A stretch of DNA of 17,159 bases from Acidimicrobiales bacterium (GTDB lineage: Bacteria > Actinomycetota > Acidimicrobiia > Acidimicrobiales > VFJN01), in NCBI GenBank assembly GCA_016936035.1, contig JAFGPU010000197.1:1-17159 (forward strand), in the 5' to 3' direction. Positions 8,094 to 14,903 of this stretch are shown in pieces (within the stretch, counting starts at the first letter, position 1; every line of letters starts with the position of its first letter). The position numbers were made by a program, and so were the translations under genes. The notes beneath the pieces are model-generated. The model ran no database searches. It saw only the letters and a program-made list of their open reading frames with translations, and was not told where the DNA came from.

Positions 8094-9557
8094 ATGCAGT
8101 TCCCCACCGTCGCCTTCGCGGTGTTCTTCATCGCCGCCTTCACGGTGAACTGGCTGCTGCGGCCGCACTACCTGGTGTGGCGGGCGACCATGATCGTGTT
8201 CAGCCTGTACTTCTGCGGCTGGGTCGATCTCCGCTTCGTGCTGGTGGTGGTCGCCTCGGCGGTCGTCAACGGCGCGCTCGCCGTCGCGATCCATCGGGCC
8301 CTGGAGTTCGGTGAACCGACCGCCGAGAGCCGGCGTCTCGTGCGCATCGCCGTCGGGGCCGACGTCGCCGCGTTCGCGGTGTTCGGCTACCACGGCTTCT
8401 TCCTCGACTCGGTCACCGACGCCCTGAGCGGCCTCGGGCTGTCGGCGACCGCCCCGGTGCTGGGGCTGCTCATGCCCGTCGGCCTGTCGTTCTTCTCGCT
8501 CCACGCCATCAGCTACGTCGTCGACGTCGGCCGGGGTGACGTCGAGCCGGTCGCGTTCGCCGACCTGCTCCTCTACCTGAGCTTCTTCCCCCACATGGTC
8601 GCCGGACCGATCGCCCGCGTCGACGAGCTCGTGCCCCAGTTCCACGAGCGCCCCGACCCCCGGCGCGTCCCGGCCACCGACGCGTTCGCGCTCATCGGCA
8701 TCGGGCTGTTCAAGTTCGTGGTCGTGGCCGGGTACCTGGCGACCGAGGTGGTCGGCCCGGCCTTTGCGGAGCCGGGGGCGGCCGGTGGGGTCGAGCTGCT
8801 CGTCGCCGTCTACGCGTTCGCGGTCCAGATCTACGCCGGCTTCTCGGGAGCGACAGACATCGCCATCGGCTGCGCGCTGCTGCTCGGCATCGAGTACCCG
8901 CAGAACTTCGACGCGCCCTACGGGGCCCTGTCGGTGCGCGACTTCTGGGAGCGGTGGAACATGACGCTGACCCGGTGGTTGCGCGACTACCTCTACATCC
9001 CCCTCGGGGGCAACCGCTACGGCGTGCCGGCGACGTACCGCAACCTGATGGCGACGATGGTGGTGGGCGGCCTCTGGTACGGCGCCGGGTGGACCTTCGC
9101 GGTCTGGGGCGCCGTGCACGGGGTCTACCTGGTCGCCGAGCGGGCCGGGTCGTCGTGGTTCGTGCGCCGCACCGGCACCGGCACCGGCACCGACCCCGAC
9201 GCCACCCGCCTTCCCGACGGCGTGTCGGCGACCCTGCGGTGGCTGGTCACCTTCAACCTCGTCAGCCTCGCCTGGATCTTCTTCCGCGCCGAGTCGGTCG
9301 GCTCGGCGCTCGGCATCGTCGGCCGCATCGCCACGGTCGCACCCGGCTCGGCCGGACTGGTCACGGTGCTGGCGGTGGCGACGGTCGTCGGCGCTCTCGC
9401 CTGCCAGCTCGTCACCGACGAGCGCACGCTCGAGCTGCGCGCCCGCTTCACCACCCTCCGACCGGTCACCCAGGTGGCCGTCCTCGCCGCTGCGCTCACC
9501 GCCATCGGTGTGCTCGGGGCCGAGAACGGCACCGCGTTCACGTACCTGCCCTTCTGA
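8094..9557 (+). CDS. AlgI-like MBOAT membrane O-acyltransferase with altered histidine positions
   Basis: 487-aa polytopic membrane protein with about ten hydrophobic segments from residue 5 onward. The MBOAT core is clear: LLYLSFFPHMVAGPI (159-173), YAGFSGATDIAIG (247-259), FWERWNMTLTRWLRDYLYIPLGGNR (284-308) and GLWYGAGWTFAVWGAVHG (326-343). AlgI/DltB/PatA-type proteins pass an acyl group across the membrane for transfer to exported polysaccharide. In this family the motifs are normally RWHxS and LWHGA; here they are RWN (N289) and LWYGA (Y329), while the following H342 is kept. The ATG at 8094 follows GGGGA at 5 bases. The 3' end overlaps the SGNH gene by one base (TGATG), so the two are coupled. 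A CACCGG tandem repeat encodes a Thr-Gly loop (about 360-366). The acyl donor and target are unknown. Confidence 0.92.
   Translation: MQFPTVAFAVFFIAAFTVNWLLRPHYLVWRATMIVFSLYFCGWVDLRFVLVVVASAVVNGALAVAIHRALEFGEPTAESRRLVRIAVGADVAAFAVFGYHGFFLDSVTDALSGLGLSATAPVLGLLMPVGLSFFSLHAISYVVDVGRGDVEPVAFADLLLYLSFFPHMVAGPIARVDELVPQFHERPDPRRVPATDAFALIGIGLFKFVVVAGYLATEVVGPAFAEPGAAGGVELLVAVYAFAVQIYAGFSGATDIAIGCALLLGIEYPQNFDAPYGALSVRDFWERWNMTLTRWLRDYLYIPLGGNRYGVPATYRNLMATMVVGGLWYGAGWTFAVWGAVHGVYLVAERAGSSWFVRRTGTGTGTDPDATRLPDGVSATLRWLVTFNLVSLAWIFFRAESVGSALGIVGRIATVAPGSAGLVTVLAVATVVGALACQLVTDERTLELRARFTTLRPVTQVAVLAAALTAIGVLGAENGTAFTYLPF
9170..9192 (+). repeat. CACCGG hexanucleotide tandem repeat (3.8 copies) inside the MBOAT gene
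   Basis: Three full units and one partial unit encode alternating Thr-Gly in a loop between the catalytic region and the C-terminal membrane segments. Gain or loss of a unit changes the protein by two residues and keeps the frame. Confidence 0.7.
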
Positions 9558-10900
9558 TGGCCTCCCGCACGCGCTCCGACCCCTACTCGGCCCCCGTCCC
9601 GCCGGGGTGGCCCGGCGACGATCCCACGGTGCCCGACGACCTCGACGTGCTCGGCCACCGCCCCCGTCCGACGCGACGCCCGCCGCCGGCGGACCGGCGG
9701 CGCGACCTCGATCCGTGGTCCGCGCGGCCACCGGTGGGCCGCCGCGACCTCGACGAGCTCGACGACCTCGACGGTGACGACGAGCTCGTCGACGTCGACG
9801 ACGAGCTGGACGACGACCTCACCGACGCCGACCTCGCCCACGACGACCTCGTGGCCGGCGCCCAGCCGGCGGGTCGGGCGCTCGTCATCATGGTCGCGGC
9901 GCTGGTGCTGGCCATGCTCGTCAACGCCGACGCCCTCGTGGAGCAGGCCGAGCGCCGTCCCCCGGGACCTGCACGCGACCGGGCCCTCGCGGTGTGGCAC
10001 CCGGTCCAGGACGTCAGCCACGCGCTGCAGCTGCACCGCGTGCGGCAGGTGGCCGAGTGGGCGGTCGGTGGCGACGACGACCCGGATGCGGCGCCGCCGG
10101 ACGACCCGCGCGACGCCCGGCGGGCACCGGGATCTGCCCGCGAGCAGGCCACCGGCGACGCCGGCGCCGAGGACACGAGCGAGCCCGACGACGGCGACGG
10201 CGCGCCGGTGCTGCGCACGCCCACGGCCGACGAACCGCTGCGGCTGTGGGTGGGAGGCGATTCGATGGCCGAGGTGTTCGGGCGGTCGTTGGCCGACACG
10301 TCCGGCGCGACAGGGGTCGTCGATCCCGTCGTCCACTACGAGATGGCGTCGGGGCTGACCCGACCCGACTACTACGACTGGCCGGCCGCGCTGGCCGACG
10401 ACGTCGCCGAGCACGACCCGGAGGTGGTCGTGGTGGTGCTCGGCGCCAACGACGGTCAGGGCATCGTGCTGGACGACGGCACGCCCGTCCCGCAGGTGAG
10501 CGACCCGCAGTGGGTGGCCGAGTACCGGCGCCGGGTCGGGGGGCTGATGGACGACCTGCGGGAGGAGGGGCGCAGCGTGGTGTGGGTGGGCCAGCCGCCG
10601 ATGCGCGATGCGGACTACGGCGCGCGCCTGGCGGTCGTCAACCAGGCGTTCTCCGCCGAGGCCGCCGACCGTCCCTGGGTGACCTACGTCGACCCCGCCC
10701 CCGTCCTCGGAGGACCGGACGGCGCGTTCGTCGAGACGTTGCCCGGCGACGACGGTGCGCCCGTGACCGTGCGCCGAGCCGACGGCATCCACCTGACGCC
10801 CGAGGGGGCCGAGCTGCTGGCCGCCCACGTCCTCGACGTCGTCGCACGCCAGGTCGACCTGACAACCGCACGGGACGGGGCCGGGACCGACGGACCCTGA
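9557..10900 (+). CDS. Membrane-anchored SGNH/GDSL hydrolase (DUF459-like), partner of the MBOAT acyltransferase
   Basis: 447 aa in four parts. First is an Arg/Pro-rich cytoplasmic tail (1-62). Next is a strongly acidic Asp/Leu stretch (about 63-102). A single membrane segment (about 108-128) follows. Last is a long external part with an Asp/Pro-rich linker and the SGNH domain (about 225-435). The four SGNH blocks are intact: S236 in GGDSMAE, N298 in LGANDGQ, and D409/H412 in DGIHLTPEG. In AlgI/AlgJ-AlgX, DltB/DltD and PatA/PatB systems an SGNH partner receives the acyl group from the MBOAT protein and transfers it to a polymer outside the membrane; the same is inferred here. The ATG overlaps the MBOAT stop (TGATG), which fixes the start and implies coupling. 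No glycan synthesis gene is nearby. A free esterase is the alternative. Confidence 0.9.
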   Translation: MASRTRSDPYSAPVPPGWPGDDPTVPDDLDVLGHRPRPTRRPPPADRRRDLDPWSARPPVGRRDLDELDDLDGDDELVDVDDELDDDLTDADLAHDDLVAGAQPAGRALVIMVAALVLAMLVNADALVEQAERRPPGPARDRALAVWHPVQDVSHALQLHRVRQVAEWAVGGDDDPDAAPPDDPRDARRAPGSAREQATGDAGAEDTSEPDDGDGAPVLRTPTADEPLRLWVGGDSMAEVFGRSLADTSGATGVVDPVVHYEMASGLTRPDYYDWPAALADDVAEHDPEVVVVVLGANDGQGIVLDDGTPVPQVSDPQWVAEYRRRVGGLMDDLREEGRSVVWVGQPPMRDADYGARLAVVNQAFSAEAADRPWVTYVDPAPVLGGPDGAFVETLPGDDGAPVTVRRADGIHLTPEGAELLAAHVLDVVARQVDLTTARDGAGTDGP

Positions 10901-10959
10901 CCGGCGCCCCGGCCTCGTCGGCGGCGCGCGCCGTGGCGATCTTCGCGAGGCTCACGGCC

Positions 10960-11655
10960 ATGGACACCGAGCTCACCCCCACCGATGACCTCGACGAGGT
11001 CGAGCGCCGCCTGGCGATGCCCCTCCTCGACGCCATGGTCACCCAGCGGGCGGTCCGCCGGGTGCTTCCCGACCCGGTCCACCCCCGCATCGTGCGGCGC
11101 TGCATCGAGCTGGCGCTGGAAGGGCCCACCGGGTCGAACGGGCAGAACTGGGAGTTCGTGGTGGTCACCGACCGGGAGCTCAAGGAGCGGTTGCAGGTGC
11201 AGTACCGACGGGCGTGGTCGGTGTACGGCACCGCGGGCGAGCGGCTGCGGGGCGGCGACCCACAGACCGCGAAGATCCTGCGGTCTGTCCGGTGGCAGGT
11301 CGATCACTTCACCGAGATCCCGGTGCTCGTGGTGGCGTGCCTGCGCGGGGGCGGCAAGCTGCCCTACGTGCCGATGCCCGCCATCGCCGCCAGCTCCCAC
11401 TACGGCTCGATCTACCCCAGCGTGCAGAACCTGCTGCTCGCGGCGCGGGCGGTCGGGCTCGGGGCGTCGCTCATCACGCTGCCCCTGTGGTCGACGACCG
11501 TGGCGCGGCGCATCCTCGGCCTGCCGCTGTCGGTCGAGCCGTGCTGCATCGTGCCGCTCGGCTGGCCCCGCGGCCGCTACGGGCCCAAGGCCCGCAAGCC
11601 GGTCGACGCGGTCATCCACCTCGAGCGTTACGGCGCACGGGCAGCCGCGGACTAG
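10960..11655 (+). CDS. Nitroreductase-family FMN oxidoreductase
   Basis: 231 aa. The N-terminal RAVRRVLPDPV (30-40) corresponds to the FMN-phosphate-binding RSxR region of nitroreductases. PTGSNGQNWEFVVV (56-69) matches the following flavin/substrate loop, and GLGASLITLPLW (around 170-181) matches the second flavin-binding region. Members reduce nitro compounds, quinones or enones with NAD(P)H, or act in specialised reactions; the substrate cannot be read from the sequence. The ATG at 10960 has GAGG 9 bases upstream; an in-frame GTG at 10933 is a less likely alternative. It lies 59 bp after the SGNH gene and 55 bp before menB, all in the same direction, so cotranscription is possible. No link to menaquinone synthesis is shown beyond adjacency. 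Confidence 0.85.
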   Translation: MDTELTPTDDLDEVERRLAMPLLDAMVTQRAVRRVLPDPVHPRIVRRCIELALEGPTGSNGQNWEFVVVTDRELKERLQVQYRRAWSVYGTAGERLRGGDPQTAKILRSVRWQVDHFTEIPVLVVACLRGGGKLPYVPMPAIAASSHYGSIYPSVQNLLLAARAVGLGASLITLPLWSTTVARRILGLPLSVEPCCIVPLGWPRGRYGPKARKPVDAVIHLERYGARAAAD

Positions 11656-11710
11656 AAACGGCGTCCGGCCCGTCCGGCCCGCAGCGGCCGTCCCCCACCG
11701 GAGGTGCCCG

Positions 11711-12610
11711 ATGGTCTCAGCCCTGTTCGATCCCGACGCCTGGCAGGACGTCGAGGGCTTCGACTTCACCGACATCACGTACCACCGCGCCACCGACGTC
11801 GGCGCCGTCCGCATCGCCTTCGACCGGCCCGAGGTGCGCAACGCGTTCCGTCCCCACACGGTCGACGAGCTCTACCGGGCCCTCGACCACGCCCGCCAGC
11901 AGTCCGACGTGGGGTGCGTCCTGTTGACCGGGAACGGTCCCTCGCCCCGCGACGGCGGCTGGGCGTTCTGCTCGGGTGGCGACCAGCGCATCCGGGGCCG
12001 TGACGGCTACCGGTACGCCGCGGACGACTCCATCGACACGGTCGACCCGGCCCGGACGGGCCGGCTGCACATCCTCGAGGTGCAGCGGCTCATCCGCATG
12101 ATGCCCAAGGTGGTCGTGTGCCTCGTGCCGGGGTGGGCGGCCGGTGGCGGCCACAGCCTGCACGTCGTGTGCGACCTGACCCTCGCCAGTCGCGAGCACG
12201 CCCGCTTCCGCCAGACCGATGCCGACGTGGCGAGCTTCGACGGGGGCTTCGGGTCGGCCTACCTGGCCCGGCAGGTCGGCCAGAAGTTCGCCCGCGAGAT
12301 CTTCTTCCTCGGCGACACCTACACCGCCGACGACGCCCACCGCATGGGCATGGTCAACGCCGTGGTCGACCACGCGGAGCTCGAGCGGGTGGGGCTCGAC
12401 TGGGCCCGCAGGATCATGGGCAAGAGCCCCACCGCCCAGCGCATGCTCAAGTTCGCGTTCAACCTCGTCGACGACGGCCTGGTGGGCCAGCAGGTGTTCG
12501 CCGGCGAGGCCACGCGCCTCGCCTACGGCACGGCCGAGGCCGGCGAGGGTCGCGACGCGTTCCTCGAGCGCCGCGACCCCGACTGGTCGGACGTCCCCTG
12601 GCACTACTGA
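11711..12610 (+). CDS. menB: 1,4-dihydroxy-2-naphthoyl-CoA synthase
   Basis: Crotonase-family enzyme of menaquinone biosynthesis that cyclises o-succinylbenzoyl-CoA to 1,4-dihydroxy-2-naphthoyl-CoA in the cytosol. It is 299 aa, close to the mycobacterial protein. Diagnostic motifs are FDRPEVRNAFRPHTVDEL, the oxyanion/substrate loop WAFCSGGDQRIRG, PGWAAGGGHSLHVVCDL, QTDADVASFDGGFGSAYLAR and the C-terminal WHY. D170 in QTD occupies the place that is Gly in bicarbonate-dependent Escherichia coli MenB, so this looks like the bicarbonate-independent type that supplies its own carboxylate. The ATG at 11711 is preceded by GGAGG (11700-11704) at 6 bases. No other men gene is in the window. The stop codon is part of the following terminator stem. 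Confidence 0.96.
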   Translation: MVSALFDPDAWQDVEGFDFTDITYHRATDVGAVRIAFDRPEVRNAFRPHTVDELYRALDHARQQSDVGCVLLTGNGPSPRDGGWAFCSGGDQRIRGRDGYRYAADDSIDTVDPARTGRLHILEVQRLIRMMPKVVVCLVPGWAAGGGHSLHVVCDLTLASREHARFRQTDADVASFDGGFGSAYLARQVGQKFAREIFFLGDTYTADDAHRMGMVNAVVDHAELERVGLDWARRIMGKSPTAQRMLKFAFNLVDDGLVGQQVFAGEATRLAYGTAEAGEGRDAFLERRDPDWSDVPWHY

Positions 12611-12661
12611 GGGGCAACGACCCCGGCGCCACGGGGAGCGCCGCCGGGGTCGCGCCCCTCA
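12608..12661. terminator. Bidirectional hairpin terminator containing both convergent stop codons
   Basis: The outer stem TGAGGGGC (12608-12615) pairs perfectly with GCCCCTCA (12654-12661). After a small internal loop (3 against 2 bases), the inner stem GACCCCGGCG (12619-12628) pairs perfectly with CGCCGGGGTC (12642-12651) around a 13-nt loop. The first three bases are the menB TGA and the last three are the complement of the TGA of the leftward membrane-protein gene. No T tract follows on either side. Confidence 0.8.
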
Positions 12662-14191
12662 GACGGACGGCCCGTCGCCCGAGGTGTCGAAGGCCAGGTC
12701 GTCGTCCATCGTCTTGCCGGTGCCGCAGCCGGTGGGCACCTCGCCGGTGGTGTCCATGCCGCGCACCTTCAGGGCGGGGTTGGCGCCCGAGAACACGCCC
12801 CAGTCGCTCTCGCACCCCGGGGTGATCCACACGTGGCTCATCCACCCGGCGCTGCCGTCGGACTTCTCGCCGCCGACGTCGGCGCACTCCTCCTCGCTGG
12901 TGTTGGACCCGGCCGCGACCACGCCGTCCTTGAAGCACAGCCCGACGTGGCGGTGGTAGTGGTCGTTGTCGCCGGTGAAGCCTTCGGTGGGCTCCTCGTC
13001 GCCCTCCTGGAGGATGTAGTAGCTCAGGCCGACGACGCCGGCCTCGGGGCCGTCGCCGTCGTAGAGCAGCATCTCGGGCTCCTCGAGCACGAAGCCGTCC
13101 TGCAGGTGGTCGAAGTTCATGTAGTGGGCGGCGATGCCCGGGTAGTACGTGGTGACCTTGCGGTACCCGGCGGCTTCGGCATCGGCGATGGTCGGGTACC
13201 TGGCCGCCACCTCCTTGGCCCGCCGCAGCTCGTCGGCCAGCGCCGCGCACTCGTCGGGGTCGGTCATCGGGTTCCACGGGTCGGGGTCGAGCGTGTGGGT
13301 GAGGCCGCCCGTGAGGATGCCGTCGCGCATCACCGGGCGGTCCTCGATGAAGTCGACGACGACCGCGGGCGGGATGCCGTCGTCGGGGTCGACGAACACC
13401 TCGGCCCACTCGTCGAGGGTGAAGTCGACGGGCTCGCCGTCGTCGTGGGCGTGGGGCCGCCCGGGCACGCTCACCTCGTTGAAGGCAGCGGTGTTGAACC
13501 CCAGGTCGCAGCGGTCGTCGGGGTCGACGTCGGCCACCGCCTCGGCAGCGCCGTGGTCGTGGCCGTCGGCCGCCGCCGTCTCGCCCTCGGCGGGGTGGTC
13601 GCCGTGGTCGTCGTCGTGGTCGGCGCCGCTGCCGTCGTCGTGGCCGTGCTCGCCGGCGATCGACGGGGTGACCGAGGCCGACACCGAGGCGACGAGCGCC
13701 ACGGCGACGATCGCACCGAGCACCGGGCTGAGGCGGAACGCGGGGCGGGCCGCGAGCGCCGGGCGGAGCGCCACGAGCGCGGCGACGACCGCGACGGCCT
13801 CGAGGCCGGTGGCGAGCGCGTCGGGGAACCCGACCGCTTCGGCGTCCGACCCGGGCACCCCGGCGGTGCGCGACAGCAACCACACCGCGATGACGGCGGC
13901 GTTGAGCGCGGCGGCGGCCGTCCAGGGCCAGCGCACCTCGCGCCAGCGGGCGAGCGAGAAGCCCACGGCGAGCTGGGCCCAGGCGACGGTCAGGAAGAAC
14001 GCGCCGTGGGCACCGTTCTCGTCGATGTGGGTGGGCGCGTAGGCGAAGTGGATGACGGCGGCGCCCACGCAGGCGGCGGCCACGAGCCAGCGCAGCGTGT
14101 CGCCCACGCTGGCACCGGGCGCCTTGGGCGCCTCGGGCGGTGCAGCCGGCGCACCGGATGGCGGCGCCGTGGACGGCGTGTCGTCGGACAT
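12659..14191 (-). CDS. Five-TM membrane protein with His-rich linker and extracytoplasmic Cys/His domain, function unknown
   Basis: 510 aa. A Pro/Ala-rich cytoplasmic tail (1-32) is followed by five predicted membrane segments (about 34-52, 62-80, 88-107, 125-143, 155-175). Arg-rich loops at 81-88 and 143-153 place the N-terminus inside and the large C-terminal part outside. H48, H55 and H62 cluster at the outer ends of segments 1-2. A His/Asp-rich linker (181-213, with HGHDD, DHDDDHGDH and HDH) looks metal-binding. The external domain (about 225-495) has YPTIADAEAAGYR (332-344), YYPGIAAHYMNFDH (349-362), NDHYHRHVGLC (409-419), MSHVWITPGC (451-460) and six Cys (C228, C315, C419, C436, C460, C489) that could form disulfides. 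I recall similar actinobacterial proteins but no assigned function. The ATG at 14191 is preceded by GAGGGGGA. It is divergent from a MarR-type regulator gene, so it is probably controlled by it. Confidence 0.88.
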   Translation of the reverse strand: MSDDTPSTAPPSGAPAAPPEAPKAPGASVGDTLRWLVAAACVGAAVIHFAYAPTHIDENGAHGAFFLTVAWAQLAVGFSLARWREVRWPWTAAAALNAAVIAVWLLSRTAGVPGSDAEAVGFPDALATGLEAVAVVAALVALRPALAARPAFRLSPVLGAIVAVALVASVSASVTPSIAGEHGHDDGSGADHDDDHGDHPAEGETAAADGHDHGAAEAVADVDPDDRCDLGFNTAAFNEVSVPGRPHAHDDGEPVDFTLDEWAEVFVDPDDGIPPAVVVDFIEDRPVMRDGILTGGLTHTLDPDPWNPMTDPDECAALADELRRAKEVAARYPTIADAEAAGYRKVTTYYPGIAAHYMNFDHLQDGFVLEEPEMLLYDGDGPEAGVVGLSYYILQEGDEEPTEGFTGDNDHYHRHVGLCFKDGVVAAGSNTSEEECADVGGEKSDGSAGWMSHVWITPGCESDWGVFSGANPALKVRGMDTTGEVPTGCGTGKTMDDDLAFDTSGDGPSV

Positions 14192-14288
14192 CGTGTTCCC
14201 CCTCGGATCCCTGTGACGTCGGCCGCCGCCCCACCGGTCGGGACGCACGCCTGCGGTCCCGCCCATCATCGCGCTACCGCAGGTAATT

Positions 14289-14303
14289 TGCACGCCGCGT
14301 GCA
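14289..14303. promoter_or_regulatory. Perfect 15-bp palindrome, candidate MarR operator
   Basis: TGCACGC and GCGTGCA flank a single central C. It sits in the 174-bp divergent region between the membrane-protein gene and the marR-type gene, where a dimeric MarR protein would be expected to bind a palindrome of this size. No experiment or relative is available here to confirm binding. Confidence 0.55.
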
Positions 14304-14312
14304 GGGCGTTGT

Positions 14313-14340
14313 CCTTGACGCCGCAACCTTGACCCCGCAA
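14313..14340 (+). repeat. 14-bp tandem direct repeat overlapping the marR promoter
   Basis: CCTTGACGCCGCAA (14313-14326) is followed immediately by CCTTGACCCCGCAA (14327-14340); the copies differ at one base. Each contains a TTGAC -35-like core, and the second copy supplies the -35 of the proposed marR promoter. Confidence 0.75.
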
Positions 14341-14356
14341 CGACCCGCCATAGGAT
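14329..14356 (+). promoter_or_regulatory. Predicted promoter of the MarR-family gene, nearly leaderless
   Basis: The -35 TTGACC (14329-14334) and -10 TAGGAT (14351-14356) are separated by 16 bp. Transcription would start near 14362-14364, within a few bases of the ATG at 14366. That fits a leaderless or near-leaderless mRNA, common in actinobacteria. The AGGA at 14352-14355 would then be part of the promoter, not a ribosome site. Confidence 0.55.
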
Positions 14357-14365
14357 CGCACGCAT

Positions 14366-14848
14366 ATGGAGGCGCTGACCGACGCCCGGCTCACCCTGGT
14401 CGGGTTGCTGTTCGAGAGCACCACCGCCCTGCGCGCCCACCTCGACCGCCAGCTCGAGCGCGACGCCGACCTGCCGCTCCAATGGTTCGAGCTGCTGCTG
14501 CGCCTCGCGCGCTCGCCCGGACGCCGGCTGCGCATGAGCGACCTCGCGGCGCAGACCGGCCTGACGCCGAGCGGGCTCACCCGGGCGGTCGACCGCCTCG
14601 AGACCGCCGGCCTGGTCGAGCGCGCGCCCTGCGCGTCCGACAAGCGCGGGTCGTACGCCGCCCTGACCGCGCAGGGCCTCGACCGCGTCGTCGCGGCGCT
14701 GGGGCCGCACCTCACCCACGTCGAGGCGCACCTCACGGGCGTGCTGACCGACGACGAGCAGGCGCATCTCACCTCGCTCCTCCGCAAGGTCCGCGATCAC
14801 GTCAACCCGGCGGCCGCCGCCGCGATCCCGGTGGGTCCCGTCGGCTGA
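14366..14848 (+). CDS. MarR-family transcriptional regulator
   Basis: 160 aa, a usual MarR length. The winged helix-turn-helix spans about residues 40-105: LRMSDLAAQTGLTPSGLTRAVDRLETAGLVER. The wing follows as SDKRGSYAALTAQG, the DxRG-like turn of the family. A single cysteine (C89) lies just before the wing tip; in some MarR proteins such Cys residues sense oxidants, but that is not shown here. N- and C-terminal helices (8-30 and 105-146) form the dimer interface. It is divergent from the 510-aa membrane protein gene, across a palindrome and a tandem repeat, so autoregulation and control of that gene are likely. The ATG at 14366 is chosen from the promoter spacing and the absence of another candidate start. 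Confidence 0.92.
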   Translation: MEALTDARLTLVGLLFESTTALRAHLDRQLERDADLPLQWFELLLRLARSPGRRLRMSDLAAQTGLTPSGLTRAVDRLETAGLVERAPCASDKRGSYAALTAQGLDRVVAALGPHLTHVEAHLTGVLTDDEQAHLTSLLRKVRDHVNPAAAAAIPVGPVG

Positions 14849-14903
14849 CGCCCGCCCGAGGGCGACCGGCGCGCACCCGGCCAGGCGCGAGACTGCGAGC
14901 CGT

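Noticed and set aside
8954..9556. In-frame upstream extension of the SGNH protein inside the MBOAT gene
   Set aside because: The extension is an Arg/His-rich shadow of the MBOAT reading frame. The TGATG overlap gives a natural coupled start at 9557.
6384..9731. Apparent upstream extension of the solute-binding protein frame into a 1506-aa protein
   Set aside because: The frame stays open through the flavodoxin region and opposite the aldo/keto reductase and MBOAT genes only because of GC content. The GTG at 6383 has a strong ribosome site and a signal-like segment directly after it.
10901..10959. Small gene or RNA between the SGNH and nitroreductase genes
   Set aside because: The gap is only 59 bases, with no start plus ribosome site for a separate gene and no clear stem-loop.
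12833..14332. 499-codon plus-strand open frame opposite the 510-aa membrane protein
   Set aside because: It is made of Val/Gly/Asp-type low-complexity shadow sequence. The minus frame has membrane segments, a positive-inside pattern and a good ribosome site.
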